Assembly (NCBI GenBank): GCA_016282555.1
Contig: JAEEKU010000026.1
Coordinates: 1-6,513 of the forward strand
Reading direction: 5' to 3'
Source: Methanomassiliicoccaceae archaeon
Lineage (GTDB): Archaea > Thermoplasmatota > Thermoplasmata > Methanomassiliicoccales > Methanomethylophilaceae
Length of the DNA stretch: 6,513 nucleotides
Position numbers and translations under genes: made by a program. The notes beneath the pieces were generated by a model. The model searched no databases and had not been told where the DNA came from. It was given only the letters and a program-made list of their open reading frames with translations. Within the stretch, counting starts at the first letter, position 1. Each line of letters opens with the position of its first letter. Shown piece by piece: positions 6,208 to 6,513 of the stretch.

Positions 6208-6513
6208 TGGTAGCCCTCTTTGGTCATCATAATAACGGTTTTCGCATATCCGGGCACGGGGGTTTCCGTTCCGTCTCCCTTGGAGATTATCAGTTCCGCG
6301 CCGTATTTCTCCGCGACGGCGGAAATGAGATCCTTGTCCATCTTGTCGCAGACTTTTCTCGAGACGGGATCGATGATAAGGACGGCATCCTCGAGAGCGT
6401 CCATCTCCCTGAGGCAGGACAGGGTGTAATCAACTGAAATGTGGGATATCCCGGGATTCCTTTCCTTTACGTATTTAATTCCGTCTTTTTCATAGATCTC
6501 CCCGCGTCCGGGA
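6204..6513 (-). CDS. cfbE: Mur ligase-like coenzyme F430 synthetase (CfbE), C-terminal fragment
   Basis: The frame is open from the window edge to the TGA at 6206-6204, giving 102 visible residues; the N-terminal and central ATP-binding domains lie beyond the edge. The fragment begins PGRGEIYEKDGIKYV and continues into SVDYTLSCLREM. This matches the layout of a Mur ligase C-terminal domain, where a GR-x-E start leads to a DYAH-like segment before a helix. It then runs through VLIIDPVSRKVCDKM and ends KTVIMMTKEGYQ. By family knowledge CfbE uses ATP to activate the propionate side chain of seco-F430 and close the six-membered carbocyclic ring, the last step of F430 synthesis. The identification rests on this domain pattern plus its place directly before cfbD, with a four-base ATGA overlap. 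Another Mur-ligase-type enzyme cannot be fully excluded from the fragment alone. The Met at 6404 is internal. Confidence 0.75.
   Translation of the reverse strand, partial: PGRGEIYEKDGIKYVKERNPGISHISVDYTLSCLREMDALEDAVLIIDPVSRKVCDKMDKDLISAVAEKYGAELIISKGDGTETPVPGYAKTVIMMTKEGYQ
6214..6219 (-). promoter_or_regulatory. Ribosome binding site of cfbD, inside cfbE
   Basis: On the minus strand, AGAGGG sits about six bases before the cfbD ATG at 6207, within the last codons of cfbE. It favours Met1 over the in-frame Met4, for which the spacing would be too long. Confidence 0.65.

Overview
The window looks like chromosome from a methanogenic archaeon. The strongest sign is a run of coenzyme F430 biosynthesis genes, a pathway known only from methanogens and their methane-oxidising relatives. 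Archaeal-style AT-rich promoters, GAGG-type ribosome binding sites and very AT-rich intergenic DNA beside moderately GC-rich genes agree with this. A gut-type member of the Methanomassiliicoccales is my best guess from overall character, but it is an inference: there is no rRNA or other lineage marker here.

Layout, left to right. Bases 2-1534 (+) hold the C-terminal 510 residues of a CobN-type chelatase large subunit, whose 5' part lies outside the window. Bases 1535-1941 are a 407-base gene-free stretch: an AT-rich start, a GC-rich patch with a hairpin at about 1585-1680, then very AT-rich DNA ending in a plausible promoter and ribosome binding site. Bases 1942-3744 (+) encode a 600-residue, 12-segment APC-family permease with an unusual cytosolic tail carrying two CxxC pairs. 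A hairpin plus T-tract terminator follows at 3751-3798. Bases 3797-6513 (-) hold three tightly overlapping genes, transcribed right to left as cfbE (C-terminal part only), cfbD and cfbB, each pair joined by an ATGA stop/start overlap.

How the genes fit together. CfbB amidates the a and c side chains of Ni-sirohydrochlorin. CfbD, with its partner CfbC (not in the window), reduces and cyclises that product to the seco-F430 intermediate. CfbE closes the last carbocyclic ring. The result is F430, the nickel cofactor of methyl-coenzyme M reductase. The CobN-like chelatase belongs to the same broad area of metal-tetrapyrrole chemistry (cobalt or another metal), but it is on the other strand and separated by the permease, so a functional link is only suggestive. 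The permease has no obvious pathway link; its cysteine-bearing tail is the most unusual thing in the window.

No RNA gene, CRISPR array, insertion sequence or phage gene was recognised. Apart from the permease tail and some non-coding structure, the region reads as ordinary core methanogen metabolism.
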